From: Lithodes maja
Taxonomy: Eukaryota > Arthropoda > Malacostraca > Decapoda > Lithodidae
Reading direction: 5' to 3'
Length of the DNA stretch: 64,000 bases
Assembly: GCA_037953745.1 (NCBI GenBank)
Contig: JBAKBP010007924.1
Location: 31,449-95,448, forward strand
In this document: piece by piece, positions 21,542 to 31,560 of the stretch
How the letters are laid out: each line of letters begins with the position of its first letter
Numbering within the stretch: position 1 is the first letter of the stretch
Notes under the pieces: model-generated
The model's database searches: none
The model's input: the letters and a program-made list of their open reading frames with translations, nothing else
What the model was told of the DNA's origin: nothing
Translations under genes and position numbers: made by a program

Positions 21542-22455
21542 AAGTGGCTAGCGATTTAGTTACAGTAGCAAATTTACCCTTAATTTGATCAGCCGTGGCA
21601 CTTAATAAAAATTCATCAATATCTCTTAAACACCTATTTAAACTTCCCTTCGTCCCTCCCTTCAGAATCTTAAGTTTCTTTAAATCTGATATCGTTAAGG
21701 TCTGAATCTAAGCTATTAACTCTCTAAACTATAAAGCAAACTAGTTACACAAATTAATAAAAAATGTGGCAATAGCATTGCCACTCCCAATTTGGAAACG
21801 GTCATTAGGCTACTAGCTGCAGTAGGATGAATTAATTGAGCAAAATTGACAAATAGCAGAAACAAACTAGGGCTAGAGAAAGAAGGACTGAAAAGAACTG
21901 ACTAGGTCTAGTAATAAGTATTAGGCCTAGCCCAGTTGCCCATCCCACAATCATGAGGTCTGTTGGCTGTCAATCGCTTAGGAATCAACAGAGACCGAAC
22001 CCCATGACCGTAATTAGGCAACTAGGCTATAAAATTTAATTAAATGAGTCACATGAGAACCCTCCCCACCGGCAAAATTAAGAAAAGAGTCTCATAATTA
22101 CAAAACACAATGAACACCACAGGCCCACCACCAAAGCGAAATGAACAGCTACCACAGACACCTGCAGGCCTAGCCTAGCCTACAAGCGCAAAATGGCACC
22201 CGACGAAATTACCCCTACCCCAAGCACCAGCCCAGCTAACCCACCAAAAAACGCCAAGGAACACACGCCCCAAAAAAGATAGGGACGGCGCCTAACTGGA
22301 AAAAAACACGAGGGAATAAGCCAGGTCTACACTAGGGAAAGGGCAGTCGGCCCAACAACGCGCGATGCGGCAGCCATTTGTAAGTCCACAAGCGTCAAGG
22401 AAGTAAACAAAACGGTACTACGGTAAGGAAGCCTTAGGGCACGAAGGACCATTAT
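21542..22455 (-). other. BEL 5' leader
   Basis: About 914 bp between the gag start and the 5' LTR inner edge. No ORF or domain is visible. On the minus strand a TGG-starting stretch (TGGTCCTTCGTGCCC) begins about four bases after the LTR end and is a possible primer-binding site. Confidence 0.6.
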
Positions 22456-22479
22456 TTATCGGGAATTTAGATAAAGAGG

Positions 22480-24698
22480 GAGGGAGGCGAGAGGAGGGTG
22501 GAATGGTGAGGAGGGTGGAGAGGTTGCAGGAGGAGGAAGTCAGGGAGGAGTACAGGAGAGCAGTGGAAAGACGACTAGGTGGGTTCGACCTGGAAGTTAT
22601 GGAGGAAGTGGAGGAGATGAGCAAGGTGTTTAAGGATGAGATCTGTGCAGCATGTGAGGAGGTGTGTGGAGTGAGGAGAAGAGGGAGGGGAGTGAAAGGT
22701 ACAGCATGGTGGACAGAAGAGGTAAGAATAGCTGTGGAAGAAAAGAAGAAAGCATATAGAGAGTGGTTGGGTAGTAGAGGGAATGAAGATTCCGAGAGAC
22801 AGAAACGAGCGAGGTACGTGGAGAGTAAGAGGGTGGTGAAGAGAGTAGTGAAGGAAAGTAAGAGAAGAGTAGATGAGGAATTTGGAAGGAATCTGAGTGT
22901 AAAATGGAGGGAGAGTAAGAAACTGTTCTGGAAAGAAGTCAAGAAAGTTAGGGAAGGTAGCAAGGGAAACAGTAAGGGTGTGAAAGATAAGAATGGGAGA
23001 ATGCTAGCCGAGAAGCAAGAGAGAGTCGAAAGATGGAGGGAGTACTTCAGTGAGTTGCTAAATGAAAGGAATGAAGAGCCAGCAAACATAGCTGGATATG
23101 GTATGGGAGGGAGAAGAAGAGAAGTAGTGGAGGAGGAGGTGGGGATCAGGAGGTCAGAAGTGTGGGAAGCCATGAAAAGAGTGAAGTTGGGGAAAGCACC
23201 AGGAACAGATGGAGTGTGTGGGGAAATGTTGAGGTATGGTGGTGAGATAGTGATAGAATGGGTATGGAAAATGTGCAAACTAGCATGGGAGAAGGGGAGT
23301 GCACCCGATGACTGGAAGACTGGCATAATAGTCCCCCTATATAAGGGCAAAGGGGAAAGAGGAGTGTGTGGTAACCACCGAGGAATATGTCTTCTAAGCG
23401 TAGTAGGGAAGGTATACAGTAGGGTAGTGATTGAGAGAGTGAGAGTGAGAACGGAGAAATGGATAGGCGACGAGCAAGGAGGCTTTAGGAAGGGAAGAGG
23501 ATGTGTAGATCAGATTTTTACCCTGAATTGTGTTGTGGAGAAGTATCTGGAGAAGAAACAAAAGGTGTATGTTGCCTTTATGGACTTGGAGAAGGCCTAT
23601 GACAGAGTGGATAGAGAAGGTTTGTGGAAAGTACTTAGAATATACGGAGTAGAGGGCAAGTTGCTGAAAGCAGTGAAGAGCATGTATGAGGGTGCAAAGG
23701 CGGCAGTACGTGTGGAGAGTGAGCAGAGCGAGTTCTTTGACCTGAATGTTGGTTTGAAACAGGGGTGTGTGATGTCCCCGTGGTTGTTTACTGTATATAT
23801 GGATGGAGTTATGAAAGAAATACTATCAAGAGCAGTGGATGTTGGTGTATTGCTGAAAAGGGAGGGAATTGAGTGGAAGCTACCTATACTGCTGTTTGCG
23901 GATGATACAGTTCTGATGAGTGATAATGAATGGGAGTTGCAGGGTCTGGTAAATGAGTTTGGAACAGTGTGCGAAAAACGGAATTTGAAGGTAAATACGG
24001 GGAAGAGCAAGGTTATGGTCTTCGAAAGGGGTGAAGTCACAGAGTGTGAGGTGAAGCTGAACGGTCAGGCTATGGAGATCGTCAACTCTTTTAAGTATCT
24101 GGGCAGTGTGTTGAGTAAAGATGGGACTATGGATGAAGAGGTGCGGGAGAGGGTACAACAGGGGAAGAGGGTTGTAGGAACGCTAAAAGCAGTAACAAGA
24201 AATAGGGTGGTCAGTATGGAAGTGAAGAAGTCCTTGCATGACAGTGTGGTAATCCCGACACTGACTTACGGAAGCGAAGCATGGACGTTGGTTGAGAGAC
24301 TCAGACCAAGAGTGAGAGCAGTGGAAATGAATTACTTAAGGAGTGCGTGCGGAATTACATGGAGGGATAGACAGACTAATGAGGAAGTAAGAAGGAGGTG
24401 TGGTGTGGAGGTAGATGTGCTGGAAAGTGTGAAAAGGAACAACTTGAGATGGTTCGGCCATATGGAACGTATGGAAAGCGAGAGAATGACTAAGAGGGTG
24501 TATGAGAGCGAGGTGGAGGGACAGAGGGGGAGAGGTAGACCGAATATGAGGTGGAAGGATGGAGTGAGGAACTACATGAATGAAGGCGGTGCTGGTTGGG
24601 GGGAGGGGCGTCGACTGACTGGGGACAGAGGTGCATGGGGGCGGTTCGTTCGTGGCCACCCCTTCGGGGATCACGGCGTCAGGCAATAGATAGATAGA
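22480..24698 (+). mobile_element. RTE-2: 5'-truncated RTE-like LINE in the BEL 5' LTR
   Basis: Flanked by the 12-bp target duplication TAGATAAAGAGG at 22468-22479 and 24699-24710. The uninterrupted target is visible in the other BEL LTR at about 5665-5676. The 5' end begins within the region downstream of the endonuclease, and the 3' end terminates in a TAGA repeat straight after the stop codon, the usual RTE-style ending. Confidence 0.9.
22503..24689 (+). CDS. RTE-like LINE reverse transcriptase (endonuclease missing)
   Basis: A 728-residue open frame without stops. RT landmarks by residue: GKAPGTDGV about 229, NHRGICLLS about 296, motif A FMDLEKAYDRVDR about 357, motif B LKQGCVMSPW about 417, motif C FADD about 464, and a thumb/C-terminal region with WFGHMERM about 650. 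It ends in a basic RGRGRP stretch and GVRQ. The N-terminal apurinic-type endonuclease is absent because of 5' truncation, so the ATG at 22503 is only the first methionine of the surviving part. RT catalytic residues are present. It could make RT if transcribed from a neighbouring promoter but could not nick DNA by itself. The family is the same as RTE-1. Confidence 0.9.
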   Translation: MVRRVERLQEEEVREEYRRAVERRLGGFDLEVMEEVEEMSKVFKDEICAACEEVCGVRRRGRGVKGTAWWTEEVRIAVEEKKKAYREWLGSRGNEDSERQKRARYVESKRVVKRVVKESKRRVDEEFGRNLSVKWRESKKLFWKEVKKVREGSKGNSKGVKDKNGRMLAEKQERVERWREYFSELLNERNEEPANIAGYGMGGRRREVVEEEVGIRRSEVWEAMKRVKLGKAPGTDGVCGEMLRYGGEIVIEWVWKMCKLAWEKGSAPDDWKTGIIVPLYKGKGERGVCGNHRGICLLSVVGKVYSRVVIERVRVRTEKWIGDEQGGFRKGRGCVDQIFTLNCVVEKYLEKKQKVYVAFMDLEKAYDRVDREGLWKVLRIYGVEGKLLKAVKSMYEGAKAAVRVESEQSEFFDLNVGLKQGCVMSPWLFTVYMDGVMKEILSRAVDVGVLLKREGIEWKLPILLFADDTVLMSDNEWELQGLVNEFGTVCEKRNLKVNTGKSKVMVFERGEVTECEVKLNGQAMEIVNSFKYLGSVLSKDGTMDEEVRERVQQGKRVVGTLKAVTRNRVVSMEVKKSLHDSVVIPTLTYGSEAWTLVERLRPRVRAVEMNYLRSACGITWRDRQTNEEVRRRCGVEVDVLESVKRNNLRWFGHMERMESERMTKRVYESEVEGQRGRGRPNMRWKDGVRNYMNEGGAGWGEGRRLTGDRGAWGRFVRGHPFGDHGVRQ

Positions 24699-24710
24699 TA
24701 GATAAAGAGG
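24690..24710 (+). repeat. TAGA microsatellite tail and target duplication of RTE-2
   Basis: Several TAGA units follow the stop codon and merge into the duplicated target TAGATAAAGAGG. Short tandem 3' tails of this kind are characteristic of RTE elements. Confidence 0.8.
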
Positions 24711-25251
24711 TTAAATTGCATATCACTGGTACATGAAATATCCCAACAAATAGTTATAATATAATTACCAACGACGTAGTCAATGGGTGTAATCCAGTCC
24801 CCCACACACGGCTAATTCAATTGCATGACATGTAGGAATGTTCACATAATACAATATCGATACAATGAACTTAGCTTAGAGGACTGGTGATGTAGGACTG
24901 TTGGTATAGATTAGTATTTGTAGCACATGGTGAACTGTGGGTTGAGTCAGAGCCAGGGGGGAAGATGTTGGTTGTATGGTGTTGATTGAGAGACTAAAGG
25001 GCCGGCGTCCGATCGCTTCGCGAAATTACATATGGCTGCCGGCTCATAATAATTATAACCCATAACTTGGTTTCATGATACATCTAAGCTGATGTAGATA
25101 TTTATACATTACAGTTAATATTTAACCTATACTTAAGAATAAACTACAATACACAAAGAACCAGCCGAAATCGTACATGCGATACGATACCGCCAAATTC
25201 AAATGTCCTATTGGACCTAAAACTGTCGGGATCATTACCCTATTCCCGACA

Positions 25252-25760
25252 CCTGTGTATCATTCTGTGTCGGAAGAAGGTGTTTCCTATCCACAACCTC
25301 GTCCCCACACATACGTCCACAAGTGCACTACCATTCCCATTCACCTCTGACGGTACCCCCCACCCTCCCACCACTCCATCAACTTCCTTATCCCCAATCA
25401 GAAATATTCTTTAGTTCTTGTCAAACTTATCCAGGCACGCCTCCACATTCACCCAGAACTCCTCTTTCTCTCTTACAAGTTTATCCTCTGTCGGAGCATA
25501 CACACACCCAATCACCCACGTTTGTATTCCTACTTTCATTCTCACCCACACAATCCTTGAACCCACAGTCTCCACAGATCCATATTCTCTTACACAGTCC
25601 TTCCATTTGTTATTTACAAACAAACACGCACCTTCTCATGCTGCTCCCTCACTCACTCCAGCGCGCACACCCATTCCACACTCCCACTCTCTCACATCTG
25701 TACCCTTCCATTTAGTAGTTATACTCCCAGACATATATCCGGACGGAGCAAGCTACTGAG
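25252..25760 (-). pseudogene. RTE-1 endonuclease domain, remainder of the split LINE
   Basis: Continuation of RTE-1 beyond the BEL insertion. The minus-strand frame at about 25623-25411 includes the endonuclease segment with WVIGCVYAPTE and a downstream acidic stretch, corresponding to the central strand region of LINE apurinic endonucleases. The N-terminal end of the LINE fades at about 25760, so the element is 5' truncated or eroded there. Confidence 0.7.
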
Positions 25761-26439
25761 TGTGAACTGACTTCCTGTAGTTTCAGTCAGTACATATTTG
25801 GGTTATTTCTCTTGGTCAGGTTGTGTGATCTCGTATGAATAGGGGCATAGTAAATACATAAAACTGGGCTGTGTTGCGATTAATAATTACATGAAAAATA
25901 TATTATGGTGCTTAATGACATCTCACCGAGGTTCTCGTCTTATTGACCTTTGGTTCTTTCTTATATCATCAAGCCTGATGATGTAATCCGTGATTTCCTG
26001 TTCACTAATTGTTTTGGCTATTTGGACTATTTATGTAATGATTTTCTTCTGTGGCACTTCATATCACCATTTCACTCTTTTTCTCGTCTGGCATCTTCTT
26101 AAAGATGGAGGGCCCCAACAATTTAAATACTCCCAGGCCTCTTTATGCTTAGATTGCATAAACAAAAATTCATGATAGTAATCGGGGGGAAGTTTCTTTT
26201 GGCTATTTGAGTCCTGCCCTGTGATTGGCAGGGCCGCATGAGGTGCTGATTGGAGGGGCTTGACCTGCCCTTCGGGGGTAACTCACCTGTACGGGGAATT
26301 AGAGAATGGGTACAGGGGTCAGATTTCCCGTTCTCTGGAGAATGGGAAATTAATCTATTTCTAAATCCTTTTCTTCTGGTCTCCCTGGATTCCCTTACGG
26401 TGACTATCTTGTGTGGTTGTCCTTTTGGCTCCGTTATTT
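25761..26439. other. Unassigned sequence
   Basis: About 680 bp between RTE-1 and the (TA)n tract. I see no ORF with a recognisable domain, no inverted-repeat termini and no match to other parts of the window. It may be old host DNA or the eroded 5' part of the Penelope-like element. Confidence 0.4.
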
Positions 26440-26477
<38 letters not shown>

Positions 26478-26500
26478 TATATATATATTATATATATATG
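26440..26500. repeat. (TA)n microsatellite
   Basis: An uninterrupted TA repeat with a short CAGTA interruption, directly upstream of the Penelope-like coding remnant. Confidence 0.9.
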
Positions 26501-27210
26501 AAATTAATGAAATTAAGATCTTCTACCGCAATTACATGTCCTCTGAACACAAAATTGACGAGGCCGTCTTAAAAGAAATAATCTCCAAGCATGTCCACCC
26601 AACCAACCCGGAAAACAAAATCAAATTAATAATTTATTACAAAACCCCCAAGACCTCCAACCTCGTTCTCCGCAACAAACCAGCCTCCACCAAGATAAAG
26701 AGCCCGATGACCGACGATCACGTCATTTACCAACATACCTGTAATTATGAGGACTGTGGACCTCATTCCTATATTGGTATGACGCAGACTCGTCTTTCAC
26801 GTCGGTTAACTCTTCACCTTCAGGCTGGAGCCATCAAAGACCACTATCTCACCCCTAACCACCCTCACCTCACACGCAACGAGTTAGAGAAACACACCAC
26901 CATACTCGATAAAGAAAGTGACCCAAGGAGATTACCTATACTCGAAGCTTTATGTATCCAAGCCTTACATCCCAACATCAACAACCAAACTCTGGACCTT
27001 CAGATCCTTTCTTCTGCCAAAAGGCACTTTCCTACAGGACCTAACACCCTCCCTCGCCCCCAGGTGCCCTTGACGCAGCCCCCCGCGCTACCTCCTTCAG
27101 CTTCGTCTTCCGCAGGCGCCACACAACTTAGGCCACGCCCCTCGACACGCAGCCAATCAGCTTCGACCCCACCAACTGACCACCATCCCGCATCCAGTGC
27201 GCATACGTGA
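26501..27210 (+). pseudogene. Penelope-like element, 3' coding part with GIY-YIG endonuclease
   Basis: An open frame reads through the end of a Penelope-like RT region into a GIY-YIG-type endonuclease. Visible are a VIYQHTC segment followed by a cysteine-containing loop (CNYEDCG), the SYIGMTQTRLSRRLTLHL core, a conserved HT then an ILD stretch, and a late EALCIQAL helix with its glutamate. The cysteine pair and histidines before the YIG core are typical of Penelope-like elements. The RT catalytic part is missing upstream, replaced by the (TA)n tract. The tail (about 27060-27210) is rich in Pro, Ser and Arg. The upstream methionine codons fall within repeat sequence and are not a real start. 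This is a truncated remnant. Confidence 0.8.
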
Positions 27211-27339
27211 AGCGGTTCTCCCTTTCTCTTTCCTAGAATACCCCTCCACCTATAGCAGACTTTTGCCCCCTGATTTTCGCCTCCTCTGATCCTCCACCCT
27301 CTATATATACCCTTCCTGTTTACCTTTTATATCATTCCA

Positions 27340-27386
27340 TCCTTACTTGATAATGCTGGTTGTCCAGTGAAACACGTCGTATATCC
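27340..27386 (+). ncRNA. Hammerhead-ribozyme-like motif (degenerate) of the Penelope-like element
   Basis: Downstream of the GIY-YIG frame the sequence reads TAC, TTGATAA, TG, CTGG-TTGT-CCAG, T, GAAAC, AC, GTC, GTA. This matches the hammerhead layout: stem I (TAC/GTA), catalytic core, a stem II hairpin with perfect CTGG/CCAG, the GAAA core, a minimal stem III and a GTC cleavage triplet. The core departs from CTGATGA at positions 3 and 8, where the C3-G8 pair would become U-A. Hammerheads are known in Penelope-like elements. I judge this an eroded or covariant copy and activity is unproven. Confidence 0.55.
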
Positions 27387-27423
27387 TGTATCATCATGTA
27401 CATTTATTTAACTCTGTACCACC

Positions 27424-27577
27424 ATGAATTTTGCTCATCTCCTTCATCTACTTCCTGCCACCCAGCGAAAACTCATCAGAGACCTGGAAACTTTGAATAA
27501 TAAAATTTCCAACGCAGAAATTGCCATTTCTTTCAACCTCGTATGTATTAAAGAAAATTTATTACCTGGTTTTACTA
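27424..27577 (+). pseudogene. N-terminus of a second, tandem Penelope-like copy
   Basis: An ATG at 27424 opens a short frame with RKLIRDLETLNNKI, then a hydrophobic and cysteine-containing stretch ending LLPGF. This resembles the N-terminal helical region of Penelope-like ORFs. It follows the hammerhead motif, as expected when elements are arranged in partial tandem (a 3' end followed by the 5' start of the next unit). It is cut off by (TA)n at about 27578. Confidence 0.5.
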
Positions 27578-27638
27578 ACATATATATATATATATATACC
27601 CCGGTATATATATATATAGATATACTGTATATATACTG

Positions 27639-27688
<50 letters not shown>
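27578..27688. repeat. (TA)n tract with short interruptions
   Basis: A long AT-alternating tract with CCCGG and CTGTA interruptions. Its last TA (27687-27688) is the target duplication of the following MITE. Confidence 0.9.
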
Positions 27689-27691
<3 letters not shown>

Positions 27692-28457
27692 TCAGGCCCC
27701 CCAATTCGCGAGAATAGGGGTGACAGGAGGCATCGCGTATTGTGAATTCGTGTATTGTGGAACTAACTTTAAATGGGAATAATTAGATTGGGTGACGTCT
27801 CTCAATTATGGCCTATTTTCAAAAATGTTGGCCTTATTTTCGACATTTTTGGCTCTACAGTACAGTCTATATCTTATATATAATAAGAACAATGAATAAA
27901 AATATGAAACCTTACCTTAAAATTAGTAGTAGATAGGCTAGGACTAGGACTAGGACCGTAGGACTTCACGATTTTCTCCAACTTCTCCCTCCCTGACCAA
28001 ATCGTACGAACAGTTTACTCTGACAAGCCTATTGCACAGCTTCCTTCTCCTTTTTTCTTGCGATCCAACACTTCCACCTTCATTTTGTGTGTTATCTTCT
28101 TATATTGGCGTGGCATGGCGAAAAAAGTGGCAGGCACTACAAACGTTTGGTCACTCCGCACGGCTATGAGCGCTTGAGCGGGACTGTGGGAGGGAGGGAG
28201 GGAGGGTAAGCGGGAGGGAAGGCAGGCGTATGCCCGTCTTCTTCTTTTTTCAGAGCTACTCCTGGGCCTCGCGAAACGTAGACGTGCTCGCGTATCAAGC
28301 GGGAATAGCGGATTTGGCCCCTTCTTAGCTCTCGATTCGTGTATTGTGGTACCACCTCGCGTAATTAATGTTTAATTAATTAATGTTATTTTCGAGGGGT
28401 CACTCGTGTATTAGGGTTTTCGCGAATTGTGGAATCGCGTATTGGGGGGCCTGACTG
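27689..28457. mobile_element. Mariner/pogo-type MITE
   Basis: A 769-bp element with terminal inverted repeats CAGTCAGGCCCCCCAAT / CAGTCAGGCCCCCCAAT (17 identical bases, further imperfect pairing inward), flanked by TA at 27687-27688 and 28458-28459. A TA target and a CAGT start are the hallmarks of Tc1/mariner/pogo-type elements. No transposase ORF is present; the interior is mostly AT-rich sequence. Confidence 0.9.
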
Positions 28458-28998
28458 TACCTGTATATATATTGAAGTAACAGGGTTGAGAAAGGCATGT
28501 AGGATTGCTACCATACAAGAGAATAGAAAAGACAGGAGAAGAAGCCAACAGGAGAAATGGGAAACTACGCAAGTTTCCCATGCTCTAAAGGAAAACGGAA
28601 CAGAGGAGTGCCCCCTGACCTCAGGTCATTCCCGTTCTCTAAGGACCAGGAATTTAGGTCTGTCTCCCATATGAAAGAGTGGAGAACTGGACCAATCACC
28701 AGCAAGCTTTCAAACCACCTCGACCTATCACTAGCCTTTATTCGACCAGCAGCCAGACTTGCAGTATAACGAACGAATGTTTATGCAAGTTAGAAATCAG
28801 AGACCGGAATGTTATCGAAACAAGTGGGGATACTAGGACCGCCCTTGTTGTACCGTTCCAGATAACTAAAAATAATCCGGAGAACCTAGAAACTCGCAGA
28901 GATATAAATTTAAACAGGAATAACCCCTGATTATTGTAGAATCACTAAAGTTGCAATTATCTCTGACCTAGACCTCGTAACCACAACGTGGGTATTAA

Positions 28999-29602
28999 CC
29001 TCTTAAGTGCGCATGGGGCTAATTAGACACCTCTGCCTGTGCGCATGTATTTGAGCTGTTTCCATCACTAAAATATTCATTTTACCATAAATAGCATTAA
29101 TACTTATCCATATGCGCCTATTATAGGTTGATTATAAAGGTATTAACCTGTTACAACAATAAAACTAGTGAAAACAGCGTTTGGATGGTCAAAATCGGAG
29201 TTACAGGCCGCGAGTTAGATAATGTATGGGTGAGGCAACTTCCTTTCCCGCCAATTTCCCCCAAGGCCACTGAGAAACTGTCGATCGATACTCTCTCTCT
29301 CTCTCTTGCACTCGCTTGCTAACAGTGATGACAATGCCCTGCTTGCAACTCGCTAATGTTAGCACGAAAATATACCTCAGAATAAGGGAATAACAGGGAA
29401 AATAGGTGATAACTGATGGAGGGGAGGAAAGTGGGGAAGGAGGGGAGGTAGAGGACTGATATTTTGCATGGCCCAAGGGCAATAAAAAAAAAAAAAAAAA
29501 AAAATCGATGTTTAAAAAAAAAAAAAAAAAAATCTCTGACTCTTAAGAGTCTTCCCGCAGTCCGCCGGGGGAACTCTTAAGAGTCTTCCCGCAGTTCCCG
29601 GG
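28999..29602 (-). mobile_element. E1d, TTAA-target MITE in the G2 5' LTR
   Basis: A 604-bp copy flanked by TTAA at 28995-28998 and 29603-29606. Ends are CCTCTTAAGTGCGCATGG and GCAGTTCCCGGG. The empty site is present in the 3' LTR, with a single TTAA at 49811-49814. Confidence 0.95.
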
Positions 29603-30464
29603 TTAAATAAAATAATTAAAATGACTATGTACAAACCTATAACCACCATGTATATTTAGACTAAGTTTTACCTTCGAAAATTACATCACAACCACTCACT
29701 ATGTCCTTCTAAAATTTAGTTACTACAAGTTAAACCTACAAAATAACTCGAACATAGTCTCACTGAAAATTAGAGAAAGTAAGCACCTCTACCTAAGTAA
29801 TATCATCAAGGCTGAAAAGCACATGGTATCTAACTGAAGTAGAAACTGCCTCCCCCTCCCCCCTCGAGAATACAGCCGGACCTGCTGTATCCCTCTGATG
29901 CCAGGACCTTGGATTCCTGTTCGTGAGAGGCAGTTCCTGTTAACGTCCAGCCAGCCGAATCTACGATCCACGTCGGCCAGACTTGTACTCGAACTACTAC
30001 CCTCCCAAAACCTACCCTAAGTGCCTCTGAGTGTCTTACGTTGTGATTATTGATGTGAAGGTAAGGTAAAATATGCGAGTATTTCTGTGCTAATTCTTAT
30101 TTAGATCTGTGCCCAAGATTGATATTTATTGTGTTGTGTATTAATCTTTTAGAAACCATTTTTAAGATTTGAGTGGATCTGTGCCCAAGATCTAAGTTTA
30201 ACTTGTGTCTAACATCTTATAAATCATAAATACGCATACCGTACATTACTTACTCGTGTTAACTGATATCTAGCCGAATACTCACAGATTTTCCTTGTAT
30301 ATGTCCACCCTATTGTGTATGTATCAAGTCGAAGTTGAAGTATATAACGTGTATTTATTCCCTATTAAAATCCAACTTTTACCTAGAACCTACGCTCAAT
30401 TTCATATTTACTTGAACGAAGACTCTAGTTCATTTATAAGAATTATTACTGATTAGAATCTTAA

Positions 30465-30885
30465 CCCTCTGAGTACCAGCGACGACAGCGTGTCGTCGGT
30501 AATGTATGTTCCCACAGTATCACGACGCACAAGTGTCGTCGGGGTTTAATTACTCCGGTCCTATGGCACCTAGAGGTCTCAGATTTGTATGGGAACTGTG
30601 TAAGTATCCCACGCAATCATGCCGATGGTTAAAAACTCTCAAAGTCTAACCACGTGCGCGTGATCGCGCAAAAACATGGTTTCTGGGTGTTTTTGCCTTC
30701 AATTTTTTACTCCTGTAAAATCGACTTTCGGGGGCTCCGTAGGACCCCTTTTTTACTTTTTGATCGTGTTTTGGGGGGCGGTCCTTCATTCCTAACCCAT
30801 TCCTATTGTTTCTGGAAAACAAATGTTTTCAAAACCTGCTGGTCCTGGTGGTACATTTATTTATAACTAGCTGGGGCTCAGTGGG
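30465..30885. mobile_element. TTAA-target MITE (family E2) in the G2 5' LTR
   Basis: A 421-bp element with ends CCCTCTGAGTACCAGCG and, from the right, CCCACTGAGCCCCAGCT, flanked by TTAA at 30461-30464 and 30886-30889. The empty site with one TTAA is at 58894-58897 in the 3' LTR. A palindromic GACGACAGCGTGTCGTC segment lies near the left end. No coding capacity. Confidence 0.95.
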
Positions 30886-31560
30886 TTAATTTGAGTCTAA
30901 TTACTTCAAATATCCCATTTACGCTTTGTGATCCTGTGCGTTAACTTGTTTATTTACGAATAACTTATTTGCTTATTCTGTTATGATATAGATAATTTTG
31001 ATCCATCTCGTCTATGAATTCTAGCTTTGTATAGAACTATTATCTAATTATTTCACCATCTCGAATATGGCGCCAATTCGTTTTGTATTCCTTATAGGAA
31101 TCTGTTAACTTGTTCAGAACTCCTTCATACCTTATCAGGTATTTATATCCAAGTGCAACTTCGTTGTGTATGCCATTTTCTACTATTAGTAAACAATTCC
31201 AGAGTTCATAATATCATTTCTTGATCTTATTAGAATACTTCACGGTAGATACTCAACTTTCATAAATATTATTATCAAGGGTTTATTCTATGTATATGTA
31301 TGTCTATATGTAATTGCATATTTCCACAGTAATACTATCCATTAGTTTATATTATTCAGAGACCTTTGTGCGTTCTAAATGTATTTAGTGATTTACTTAC
31401 TATTGCTTATAATAGTTAAGTTAAGTTTTAGTTCACGTTTCAAGTCCAGATATATATGTGATTAAGACACCTATTGTGTTATAACTAACTACACCAGATT
31501 CTATTGCTACTCCCAAATAGTAACTTAGTGAACCTAATGATCTCTCTCTATGCCATTTAA

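Larger units (their letters stand above)
5654..25251 (-). mobile_element. BEL/Pao LTR retrotransposon (host of three nested insertions)
   Basis: A minus-strand LTR retrotransposon inserted into RTE-1. The target duplication is CCTG (possibly ACCTG) at 5650-5653 and 25252-25255. LTRs are at 5654-6225 (3' LTR) and 22456-25251 (5' LTR, split by RTE-2). The gene order on the minus strand is gag with zinc knuckles, aspartic protease, RT, RNase H and integrase, the BEL/Pao order. After subtracting the nested gypsy-A, TTAA composite and RTE-2, the element is about 7.3 kb, normal for the family. It carries many stops and is dead. Confidence 0.9.
22456..25251 (-). repeat. BEL 5' LTR, split by RTE-2
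   Basis: Sequence 22456-22479 plus 24711-25251 matches the 3' LTR at 5654-6225. The interruption is the RTE-2 insertion. The outer boundary is fixed by the CCTG target duplication at 25252-25255. Confidence 0.85.

Noticed and set aside
22418..23350. Long minus-strand ORF opposite RTE-2
   Set aside because: It is antisense to the RT frame, with a composition explained by the G/A-rich sense strand; similar antisense frames lie opposite the other RTE copies.
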